Origin: Corydoras sp. C115
Lineage: Eukaryota > Chordata > Actinopteri > Siluriformes > Callichthyidae
DNA: 64,000 nucleotides
Reading direction: 5' to 3'
NCBI GenBank assembly: GCA_019802505.1
Contig: JAFMOC010000006.1
Location: forward strand, 2,348,501-2,412,500
This document shows, piece after piece, positions 56,301 to 64,000 of the stretch. The translations under genes were made by a program, and so were the position numbers. The notes below the pieces were generated by a model that saw nothing but the letters and a program-made list of their open reading frames with translations, was not told where the DNA came from and ran no database searches. Position 1 is the stretch's first letter. Each line of letters opens with the position of its first letter.

Positions 56301-59300
56301 TTAAGAGTCTGAGGAGTCCAAAGTGATTTGGCATATTAAGGTTAGAAGAGAGGGAACTGAAGTGATGAAACAATCACACCTAGTGTGTATCGTACAAGCC
56401 TGTGGGGCCAGCGCTAAGGGGCTGCGGTTGCTGCTGCTGGTCAGGTATAAATTAAGCAATGTTAAGTGCCCAAAGACTTCAGCTGACTACCTAAATATTC
56501 TGACAATCAGGAAATTCTATTAATGGAGTTTTTTTTTCTTTAAAGGAAAGGAAATTCATGAGTCCTAATATTTTTGTTCTTTTTTTTTTTTTTTTTAGCT
56601 TCAGAGCCTAATGATGTCAAGCCCACTCCTTTGTATGGCCAACCTTCATGGTGGGGTGATGCTGATGAAGACAAGGTTAAGCAGGGTGAATCGACAGACC
56701 TTCACAATAATGCAGGTTAGTATTTTAAACTAAAAGTGCCACTTGTAATTTTATTGCTAATCATATCACTTACTATATTGACTTTTTACATTTTGATTTG
56801 TGCACTTAGATGAAAATCAGAAAAAAGTTTGAGAATTGAATGTTGTGTATTTTCCTTTATCTTTTTATCCATATTTCTCCTTTTTGAGAGATGCTACTGA
56901 GCATATTCTCTAAAAAGGTAAGTAATAAGTAAATAACCACATTGCATCATGCGGTGTTTGTCAAGGAACCTTGACGCATTGGTTATAATTGGTCAGTGCA
57001 GTAACATGTAATGCAATAATTAATGCAAGTGTATCCATCCATTATCTTCCACGTTATCCTCTATTAGGGTCGTGGTGGGGTTCCCCATGCCCATCCAGGG
57101 GAGAACGTCTCGGGCACTGGGCTGATACACCCAGTACAGGGCGCCAATCTATCGCTCCCTGTAGCTGCTCGAATTCAGTACAAGTCACTGACTCTGGCCT
57201 ACAGGACCATTTCTGGATCTACCCCTCTTACCTTCACTCTATCTTTTCAAAATACACTCCGGCCTGTTCACCTCGCTCTAGTGATGATATTCGCTAGGTG
57301 ATTCCACCTCACCGAGGAGCTAATTCTCACTCCGTGGCCACTGCAAAGTAGTGGAACAATCTTCCCAACTCTGTCCGTAAGGCAGAGTCACTTGGCATTT
57401 TTAACAAGCATTTTTAAAGCTCTTTTTATGCAATACAGTCTTGTGATGGATTAGTGACCTAGTTAATCCCAAAGAAAAAATGAGTTTTATTTTCTCTCCT
57501 ATTGGTTTATTGGAATAATTAGTACCTCTTGACCCTTGCATGTTTCTACCTAACAAACTTGAACTTACTCACAGATATTTGTAAGGATGATATTGATTTA
57601 TTAGTTTTTTAGCTACATCTACTTAAATTAATGCAATGAAAGCAAAAAATATATATTGAACAATGACATTTGAAGGTTTTTTTTTTTTTTTTTTACTTCA
57701 GACATTGCTTATTATTTTATATGTAAAATAATAATTATGTGTAAATAATATTGTTTATATTTTGTGTAAAAACAAATACTTTTTGGTGGGAACAACATTT
57801 TTGGACAAATTGCCATATTTGGTGTGGTATTTGTTTTGGTTGTAGAAAGTATTTTTCATTTTGGTCTGTGCTCATATATTGTCCACAGACAAGCTAATGG
57901 AGGAACCCCGACAAGAGCTCATCAGCTCATCGAATGAAAAACATGGGATGTCCACATACTCTAATCGAAGAGATGCAAGTTACTTTGAAATTACCTCCAA
58001 GGAATGGCAGTCAAGATCGAAATATACTGAACAAGAGGTCCAGGTGATTCCAACAAAAGACACAGACAACAAGTCTCCTGCTAGCCCCCCTGTAGTCCAG
58101 AGTCATGCGTCCTTTACCATTGAATTTGATGATTGCACTCCAGGAAAGATTAAAATCAAAGACCACGTTACAAAGTTTTCCTTCCGCCAACGCAAGAACC
58201 CCAGCAAAGAGTCAGTTGCTACCCCAAAGGAGACGATTTCAGCAGAGACCAAAGTTGCTGATTGGTTGGTACAAAGTGATGCAAGCATGATGAGAAGAAA
58301 GTCCAGGTCAGAGGAGCTTTACAGCAGTAATGATGACCTTCCCATCAGTACAAATAATCCAAAAGGTAAGTAACACAGCGAAGTGGCTAGACTGGTTAAT
58401 GTTGTGTAGGTTTTTGTAGCTGTAAAATTATACCCAACATATGTATACATCTCATAGCGCTGTAGTGAATAGTTAGCCTCATTGATGACTTTATTGATGA
58501 ATTTAAATTGACAGCTTCATTAGTGTAACAAAAGAAGCAATGTGTCTGCTTGAATGTCTACATATTTTGGGGTTATTCATGGTTAGTGTCATTTGAGCGT
58601 AACCTTTGAAATAAATTCTGTAATTATTGCAATAACATTGATTTATCATAACTCTTCTTGGATTTTTTTTGTTTATCTTAGTGATACTGATGCCACAACT
58701 TCTTGTTTTTGTTAGAGGGATACAATGAGGATGACGAAATAGTGGGTGACTCAGAAGAGCTTGCCTTAAATCCTCAAGTAACATCAACCCCACCACAACA
58801 TTTTACACCTCCAGAAAGAGAACTTCACATGAGCTCAACTCCACTTCATATTCAGACTAAGAAGGAACCTCACCAGGCATTCACAATCGAGTTTTCTGAA
58901 GTGGAGGCGCATAAGAACAGGTCACAGTCCTTTACCAGTAATATATCTCCTTCAGACACACATTTAGTCCACAAAAGAAAAACAGAGAGGACAAAAGGTT
59001 CTGTGGAATCTGGAGAGCAGAGTGCCTCCTCAGCTGCACATAACCCTCCAACCCAACGTTTCACTGTTCCTCTGAAAGGTTTGGAGGGTTCCCAAAGAGC
59101 CATGTCTCTGAGAAGGGAGAAAAGTGACCTTCAGGCCAGTACCTCAAACTTTTCATCCCGATCCCATTCTTCTAAACCATTTGGCAGTGTGGGCCGCAAG
59201 TCCAAACTAGCACTGGATTTTGTTTCCGATTTCCTTAAAGGGACAAAGCCTAGTTTTGCCGTTGCTCCTGAGAAGATTTCATCCCCATCATCAAGCAAAG

Positions 59301-62300
59301 CTTTCAAGAAAATAATGAATAAATTGCCTGCTCAGGCCTATGGCAAAAATGAGTCATATATCTCATCACCTTCTAAACAGGAAGAACCATCAAATCCCTC
59401 ACATATGACCACATCAGCCAGCTCCAGCATAGTTAAGAACGCTAATGGTTTTAGACAAGAAGAAGATGACAGCTTGAGTGACACTGGTACATATACCATT
59501 GAAGCCGAGGCCCCAGATAAAGAAGTGGAGGATGCACGTAAAATGATTGATAAGGTATTATCTTTTTTGTGCCAATAGACTTCATGGTTAAAAGCATTTT
59601 AAATCAGTAACAATGCACAAAAAAAGTACAAGTTGGTATGTAAGCAACATGAAAATTAAATCTGTTTATACTACTCTTTCAATCGCATTGACATTAACCT
59701 ACTCTTGCATTTCAGAAATTTTACTATTTACTTTCTTCTACTAATTATTTGTTTTTGTAGAACAAAAATTCTGATAATCAAATTCTGATAATTTAAAGTA
59801 GTAAATGAGATAAATAATAAGATAGTATTGGACTAAAATGCTGAGAATTCAAAAAAAGCTCTATAAATAGTCATAAATATGTAGTTTATATGTAGTTTAT
59901 AGTTATAATTATTCATTTATTATCTTTCGCTTAATTTTCGGGCTATGGGCAGATACACCCAGGACAGGACGCTGATCTATCGCTGGGCTTTTATCCATGT
60001 CCACCCAGATTGGAATTCGAACATGGAATCCGCAGCACTGAGAGGCGAACATGCTATCCACAAAACAGTTATTATTTTATTTGCTTGGAAAAACAATTTG
60101 CAGGGTTGGTTACCTCTCAGTCAAAATAAGAATGGTGAATGGTGGTGTCCATTATTTTGTTTTTAGAAGAGAAATATTTTTCATGCAGTGTTTATATTTC
60201 ATGTTTAATTCTAAATGTGAGACTGCAAAATGTATTTTTTCATGTAATTTTTATTTTAAAGTTAGACAGTGCTCTAGTGCAAGGTGATGTGAAACCTTGA
60301 ACATGGAAGTATGCCTGCCATGCAGCACAGCTAACCTAAGATGCTTTATATGCATTTTGCTTTGCTTATCTGCTTGATCTTGTCTGTGCTTCGCCATGTT
60401 TTTTTGTTTTGTTTTGTTTTGCTAGTTTTGTCCTGCTCATGCATGCTTTGTTCCTGACAGGTGTTTGGTGTTGGTGAGTGCCCTGAGCTTAACAGCCAGC
60501 CTTCAGCAGCAGTGTATAGGTCTGTAGAGGGTGACTGGGAGGACCATGATAGGTCTTCACTTAGTGAGAATAGATCTGTCCCAGCATTGGTCCTTGAACC
60601 ATGTGTTAGTGACCCAGCTGTGGGTCCAGCACAGGTAAAGTCACACCAGGCTTTAAATTTTGCTTGGGGAGCAAGCACTGGCCTAGTTGCCAACTGATTT
60701 TTCTGTGTTTGGAGGCCAAGAATCTGTTTATATACCTTGTTTTACTGTGATAATAGTAATGAGGATCTAAAAAAGACTTCATTAAAAAATGAACAAACTT
60801 TGATCATTTGTTGACCTGTGTGTTTAAAGCCTTAAAATACATTTTTACGTTAAAAAGCACTTTAAAAATTACAACCAATGACCAATTAACTAAATACTTA
60901 TTACAGTAGTATTGCCTTTTTTATTCGATCCGTTCCAGTACAATTTTTACATTGATTGCTAATTTATTAAACTACGTTGATTTCTAGCAAAACTATAAAT
61001 GCTATGTTTTTAAAAAATATTTACAATCTTTTACTAAAAATGTTGTTTATATTTGGTGTATGATCCTTGGCCTCTATTCCTGCTTCTTCCACTTGCATCT
61101 ACATTTCCTTCTGATTCTGTGTTTATGGTGGTGATCCTTTTCCCCTCTTCATTAGGATTCTAATTTTTGTTGACGGGATGTAAAATTAATTGCATCTGAT
61201 AATTTAATAGGAAGGCGGCACGGTGGCTTTAGTGGTTAGCACGTTCGCCTCTCAGCACTAGGGATTCCCGGTTCGAATCCCCATCTGGGTGGTGTTTCCA
61301 TGTTCTCCCCGTGTCTGCGTGGGTTTCCTCCGGGTTCTCCGGTTTCCTCCCACAGTCCTAAAACATGGATCAAGTCAATTGAGTTCTCCAAATTACCACA
61401 TATGTGTGCATGTCTGTCTGTGTGAGTGAGTGTGTGCCCAACGATAGATTGGCGCCCTGTCCTGGGTGTATCTGCCCAGCGGAAGATAATAAATGAATGA
61501 ATGAATTTAATAGGAAACGCTGTTTCTTATTTCAACAATATGAAAAGTTTAGTTTAAAGGGTCAAAAAAATATTAACTATTTCTGAAAACAAAACAATCA
61601 TAATTATACTTCTATCTAATCAATATAACTAAACTCTGATTACACTTGTGGTTTCTGTATGTACTATGGCATCAGTGTGTCTGTTACTTTCCTTTTCCAC
61701 AGCATCAGTCAACATCATTAAGCACTGGTGGTCCCAAGTGGGTTTCCTGCTGGGCTAGTTTGGCTGACGGCTATTCAGACACTAGTTCAGTGTCTAAAAA
61801 ACTCAACATCCCAGCATCAGTGGATCATTCAGGTATTGGCAAAAGTCCCTTTGGAATCTGCACTAATAGGATATTAATATTAAGTCTAACTTTATATTTA
61901 CCACTCAACAGCTGGACATGACATCCCACAGTCAGACCCCAAAGAAACTAACAACTATACCGAAAATTTCCAGTCTCCTAGACCACGCCGGATTCTACCA
62001 AAGCTGCCTGTTCTGGAGAATGAAATTCCACCACCGAGCATTTACATACAGTCAGATTCATATCCAAGTTTTGAGGCTGTAGAGAAGAATATAACAGCTT
62101 TAGCTCAAAAGGAAGATCATCAAAACCTTCTTGTACCAGATGATCTAGATCCAGATAGCCTGAGTGATGCCAGCAAATCAGATGATGGATCTATCATAGA
62201 ACACGGCAAGAAAATCAGTGCTCAAACAGAAAATACTTACTCTGAGTGCAAATCTAAAGCAGCAAAACAATTACCATATGAAGAAAAAGAGACAAATTCT

Positions 62301-63429
62301 ACAACAAAGTTCTCAACGGCTACCATAACTAGACAATATGGCAGTCACAAATCTCTGAATTCCAACCTTTCTTCTCCAGATAGGGATGCTTCCACTGGCA
62401 TAGAAAACTCTTCTTTTGTCAGACAAGAAAGTTATACCAAACATAGTTCCAGTGATGATGTCCATTTTTTGAAATTACCCCATATTTCAAGCAATGAGAA
62501 TAATGCTTTCAAGGATTCTAACAGCCAAGACACAAAATCATATCTGAAAGAGACAGAAAATGTCCTTGCATCTTTGGAGGCCAAACTTCAAGAGCAGGCA
62601 CATGACTGTGCACCTAGCTTTCGTGAGGACTCGCTTTTTGGTGACTCTGATGTCGACACTTCCAGCACAGTCAGTCAGCGCAGTGGTAATACTCAAAAGA
62701 AGCCCATTATTCGAAGTGAACTATTAATAGACAATCAACTGGCAATTCGACGTACCCAAGAACATGCTTCTAGACCATCTGCTGGTTTTTCACCTCAACC
62801 ATGTAAAGCTAGTTCCAGGGACGGTAGTGAATCTGGGAGGTCAGTGCATCATAATTTAAAGAAAGAGGAATCTCTCGGCTTTGAGATGGAAGCTCTAAGC
62901 ACTACGGTAGCTCAGTGGCCTGAAGTTGTCTCAGACCAGGAATCCATTTCTCAGCAAAAGTATTCTGGTGTTCGTCAAACAGACAACACCAGCAAGTCCA
63001 TTAAGGGGTCTCAAGCACTTGCTCGCTCCAACAGCCTTTCTACTCCAAGGCCTACAAGAACATCCATGCTTCGACGTGCACGCTTAGGAGAGACATCTGA
63101 CAATGATGGTACAGAAACTGACCGAACCTCTCAGAATTCTGACACTAACCCTTCTTCATCTAGAACCAATGAGGGCAAGCGGCTCTCTCGGCTGGACGTA
63201 TTGGCTCTGCCTAGAAAGAGAACGGGCTCGTTTACAACGCCTAGTGACACAGAGTCCTCAGCTAGCAGGACAGGTTTTTCTAACCGTAGCACAGAATCCA
63301 GCTTTTCAGTTCGGAAGGCTTCTGTTCCGGATCTTAAAAACAGTGCACAAAAAGTTTCAGGAGCTACAGGCAAGCAACCCATCATTCGAGGACGATCCAG
63401 CAGTGCCAAATATGCAAGCAGTACAGCAA
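40523..63429 (+). CDS. cep170b: Centrosomal protein CEP170B, N-terminal 1242 residues (gene continues past window)
   Basis: CEP170-family proteins bind microtubules and centrosomes. Coding exons: 40523-40627, 47459-47548, 49561-49639, 50446-50504, 51422-51560, 56599-56715, 57889-58365, 58716-59554, 60461-60634, 61703-61832, 61912-63429. Junction phases agree throughout. All introns are GT-AG except 49640-50445, which is AT-AC. Residues about 23-91 form an FHA domain (G26-R27, SRSVDKQH 36-43, N64-G65). Later blocks match the family: TPLYGQPSWWGD, SHASFTIEFDDCTPGKIKIK, ETKVADWLVQSD, GTYTIEAEAPDKEVEDARKM, WASLADGYSD, SDVDTSSTVS, NSLSTPRPTRTSMLRRARLG. CEP170B over CEP170 is favoured by DVIRFGYDS, QHRVPEEALKHEKYTSQLQ and DPDSLSDAS, all from remembered sequences. 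The C-terminal exons are beyond 64 kb. Confidence 0.95.
41445..41693 (-). mobile_element. SINE family A, internally shortened
   Basis: Minus-strand copy from TTATTCCTCTATTAGGGTCA to ACTAAGCCACTGTGCCTCCC, with the central GAGGAAACC block lost. Confidence 0.8.
41700..45090. other. cep170b intron DNA, largely unrecognised
   Basis: No exon supported. A minus-strand fragment of the palindromic-end family (GGTCCTTAAATCTGATTAGC, about 44255-44310) is the only repeat I identify. Confidence 0.5.
45098..45195. repeat. (TG)n(TA)n followed by poly(T)
   Basis: About 65 bp of alternating dinucleotide then about 30 T. The minus-strand open frame across it is artefactual. Confidence 0.95.
45785..46290 (+). 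mobile_element. L2-type LINE fragment, decayed
   Basis: Plus-strand text corresponds to the ORF2 C-terminal region (AGACCTTTCTTAACTGCTAC, then HWLPV-like and RIQFK-like codons near 46055-46090) with frameshifts. It ends in the LINE/SINE tail TCTTTGGATAAAAGCATCTG at about 46246. Confidence 0.7.
46976..47352 (+). mobile_element. SINE family A with exact 11-bp target duplication
   Basis: Full-length plus-strand copy with an expanded internal (TG)n (47166-47213). It is flanked by TAATTCATCTG at 46965-46975 and 47353-47363 and lies about 100 bp before a cep170b exon. Confidence 0.92.
47459..47548 (+). CDS. cep170b: cep170b exon: FHA core
   Basis: 30 codons: SRSVDKQHAVLNYDPATDEH then LVKDLGSLNG. 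It carries the FHA SxxH-like and NG motifs. The acceptor is TTTGCAG and the donor GTAAGT. Confidence 0.96.
47960..48285. repeat. Possible dispersed repeat in cep170b intron
   Basis: A GC-richer block between TGTCACGGAGTGG and CCACTGTCACAG-like ends, reminiscent of a transposon-derived insert. Class not identified. Confidence 0.3.
48290..49555. other. cep170b intron DNA, little recognised
   Basis: GCCATTAGGGGTCGCCAAAG near 48972 resembles a common fish repeat motif; otherwise nothing is supported. Confidence 0.4.
49561..49639 (+). CDS. cep170b: cep170b exon: FHA end, upstream of AT-AC intron
   Basis: 26 codons plus one base: TFVNDLRIPDQTYITLKLSD then VIRFGY and G. The exon ends GGATATG directly before ATATCCTTTTC. 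No usable GT donor lies near; reading on gives a non-homologous tail and a stop at 49688. Confidence 0.95.
50052..50250 (+). mobile_element. tRNA-derived SINE (family B), inside the AT-AC intron
   Basis: Box A GGTAGCTCAGTGGTTAGGGC, box B GGTTCAAATCCC, and tail GTCGCTTTGGATAAAAGCGT then CTGCTAAATGACC. Closely similar to 14661-14868. Confidence 0.88.
50311..50364. repeat. (TA)n and poly(T) tract
   Basis: Short TA run followed by about 30 T, upstream of the AC splice end. Confidence 0.9.
50446..50504 (+). CDS. cep170b: cep170b exon after AT-AC intron
   Basis: Two bases complete Asp92, then 19 codons SHVYIMEQSQHRVPEEALK. The donor is AAG|GTATGT. Confidence 0.95.
50505..51421 (+). other. cep170b: cep170b intron, nothing recognised
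   Basis: A 0.9-kb AT-rich intron with a short (AAT)n near 51046-51062. Confidence 0.6.
51422..51560 (+). CDS. cep170b: cep170b exon: HEKYTSQLQ segment
   Basis: 46 codons plus one base starting HEKYTSQLQMGPNALEIRNM. The first nine residues are family-conserved and the rest is variable, Glu/Asn-rich linker. The acceptor is TTGTCAG and the donor GTATGA. Confidence 0.95.
52299..53273 (+). mobile_element. hAT element, deleted, with exact 8-bp target duplication
   Basis: Begins TAAGGCTGTAACAACGA and ends CGTCAGTTGCAGCCCTA. TAATAAAC is duplicated at 52291-52298 and 53274-53281. Near the left it keeps a BED-finger remnant (codons for VTCKLCENELTC near 52543-52578). Most of the transposase is gone. 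A LINE/SINE tail (GGATAAAAGCATCTGCTAAA) sits inside at about 53166. Confidence 0.92.
53285..56590 (+). other. cep170b: cep170b intron DNA, mostly unrecognised
   Basis: AT-rich, no exon supported. It holds poly(A) at 55544-55567 and a 15-bp inverted repeat (55048-55062 / 55134-55148). Confidence 0.5.
56599..56715 (+). CDS. cep170b: cep170b exon: LYGQPSWWG block
   Basis: 39 codons (phase 1 to 1) containing KPTPLYGQPSWWGDADEDK, a CEP170-family signature. The acceptor follows a long T run. Confidence 0.95.
57031..57155 (-). mobile_element. SINE family A, tail half
   Basis: Minus-strand segment from CATCCATTATCTTCCACG to GCGCCAATCTATCGCT. It joins LINE sequence directly at about 57156. Confidence 0.85.
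57156..57440 (+). mobile_element. L2-type LINE 3' fragment
   Basis: Codons for LPVAARIQYKSLTLAY, then frameshifted remnants matching the LINE at 2806-5313 (PHRGANSHS-like, LPNSVRKA-like). It is fused to the SINE half upstream. Confidence 0.8.
57441..57888 (+). other. cep170b intron DNA, nothing recognised
   Basis: AT-rich sequence with a poly(T) at 57678-57694. Confidence 0.5.
57889..58365 (+). CDS. cep170b: cep170b exon: FTIEFDD and KVADWLVQ blocks
   Basis: 477 bp, phase 1 to 1. Conserved blocks are ASYFEITSKEWQ, QVIPTKDT, SHASFTIEFDDCTPGKIKIK, DHVTKFSFRQRK and SAETKVADWLVQSD. The acceptor is CCACAG and the donor GTAAGT. Confidence 0.95.
58366..58715 (+). other. cep170b: Short cep170b intron
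   Basis: 350 bp, GTAAGT to GTTAG, no repeat seen. Confidence 0.85.
58716..59554 (+). CDS. cep170b: cep170b exon: serine-rich region to ARKMIDK
   Basis: 839 bp encoding a low-complexity Ser/Lys-rich stretch with family landmarks HQAFTIEFSEVE, NRSQSFTSNISP, KPFGSVGRKSKLALDF, DDSLSDTGTYTIEAEA and EVEDARKMIDK. The donor is AAG|GTATTA; the open frame past it is intronic. Confidence 0.95.
59909..60062 (-). mobile_element. SINE family A, strongly deleted
   Basis: Minus-strand remnant: TTTATTATCTTTCGCTTAAT, GGGCAGATACACCCAGGACA, then CACTGAGAGGCGAACATGCT. Confidence 0.7.
60461..60634 (+). CDS. cep170b: cep170b exon: VFGV segment
   Basis: 58 codons starting VFGVGECPELNSQPSAAVYR, which continues the conserved ARKMIDxVFGV block of the previous exon. 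The rest is poorly conserved. The acceptor is CTGACAG and the donor GTAAAG. Confidence 0.93.
60635..61200 (+). other. cep170b intron DNA, nothing recognised
   Basis: No repeat or exon supported before the SINE at 61214. Confidence 0.5.
61214..61503 (+). mobile_element. SINE family A with exact 13-bp target duplication
   Basis: Plus-strand copy missing the GGGCATGGGGAA segment, flanked by AATTTAATAGGAA at 61201-61213 and 61504-61516. Confidence 0.92.
61703..61832 (+). CDS. cep170b: cep170b exon: WVSxWASLAD block
   Basis: 43 codons plus one base with GGPKWVSCWASLADGYSD. The family usually reads WVSRWASLAD or WVSQWASLA, so Cys is a local change. The acceptor is TCCACAG and the donor GTATTG. 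Confidence 0.95.
61912..63429 (+). CDS. cep170b: cep170b large exon
   Basis: 1518 bp with one uninterrupted frame. Conserved points are PRPRRILPKLP, LDPDSLSDASKSDDGS, PHISS, YLKETENVLASLEAKLQ, DSDVDTSSTVSQRSG, ARSNSLSTPRPTRTSMLRRA and KRLSRLDVLALPRKRTGSFT. It is Ser/Thr-rich and predicted to be disordered. It ends at GCAA|GTATGT; the frame to 63485 is intronic read-through. Confidence 0.93.
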
Positions 63430-64000
63430 GTATGTATCATGTGACAGAATTTAATATTAATATCGTTATAAGCTGGCTTCCTTGACAAGAATTAGTCGTA
63501 GGGCTAAAGAAAAAAAATTATTTTAATGACATTTCCCTATTGATGATTGATCTGTTTAACCAGTGTCCAGGAATCCAGACAAATGTATAATCAAAATGTT
63601 ATACTACTCAATTGTCACACCCATTTCTTTGGGAGTTATTTTGGGGAACATTTACTGTATCCATGTTTCTTTTAGTTATCTGGTGCAGTGACTAAAACTA
63701 ACATGTCTTTTGTGTCGTGTTTAAATTCACTAATAGAATTTGTTCTACACTAATCCCTGTAGGCTTGTATTAATCCGATCAAGTGCTCATTTTGGTGAAA
63801 TCACAAGTTGTTGTTTTTTTTACTATACTATATGAGCTTTACTTTAACTTTACTATATGAGCACTTTCTGACTACTTTAAACCCTGTGCCAGGTGGACTT
63901 GGTAGTCTGACTTCTGGGTTTTTTTTCTCATATGTTTGGTATTTTCTTTTCCTTTTTTATCCACTCCTTTCTTTTGCACTGATTTTCTTGGTGCTCCTCA
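63430..64000 (+). other. cep170b: cep170b intron, start only
   Basis: Follows donor GTATGT. No further exon with the family's TSTSEEE block appears before the window ends. Confidence 0.75.

Overview
This window is vertebrate nuclear DNA, almost certainly from a teleost fish. It has multi-exon genes with GT-AG introns, an AT-rich background, long (TA)n and (TG)n microsatellites, and a dense load of fish-type transposons (L2-type LINEs, tRNA-derived SINEs, hAT and Tc1 elements). I see no operons, bacterial genes, CRISPR arrays or genuine tRNA/rRNA genes. The species cannot be fixed from sequence alone.

Two genes lie on the + strand. (1) 5375-25018 holds the last nine coding exons of an AKT serine/threonine kinase. 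They encode 335 residues that line up without a length difference with human AKT1 residues 146-480: the whole kinase domain and the C-terminal hydrophobic motif. Diagnostic residues point to akt1 rather than akt2 or akt3. The PH-domain exons lie upstream of the window. A 3'UTR of roughly 3.8 kb follows and carries a 1.3-kb Tc1-like insertion. (2) From a CpG-rich leader at about 37.6-38.0 kb to the right edge lies the 5' part of a CEP170-family gene, best matched to cep170b. Eleven coding exons are visible: the FHA domain, then the long disordered and conserved blocks. The gene runs off the right edge. One cep170b intron (49640-50445) is a textbook U12-type AT-AC intron.

Region by region: 1-2150, an inverted LINE pair; 2806-5313, an internally deleted L2-type LINE ending just before an akt1 exon; 5.4-25 kb, akt1 exons with hAT, SINE, palindromic-element and satellite insertions in the introns; 25.0-28.8 kb, 3'UTR with the Tc1 element in a (TA)n tract; 28.8-37.6 kb, intergenic DNA with many SINE copies, an hAT MITE and a GC-rich G/T-skewed block; 37.6-64 kb, cep170b with SINE, L2 and hAT insertions in introns.

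The most abundant repeat is a tRNA-derived SINE-like family of about two dozen copies in both orientations, several with 10-13 bp target-site duplications. A second family with an inverted-repeat end recurs about eight times. AKT1 is the central kinase of PI3K signalling; CEP170B is a microtubule/centrosome-associated protein. Their adjacency reflects old vertebrate synteny, not a joint function. I found no clearly new biological system. The items most worth following are the AT-AC intron, the tandem akt1-cep170b arrangement, the possible recursive splice site in the cep170b leader, and the two repeat families.
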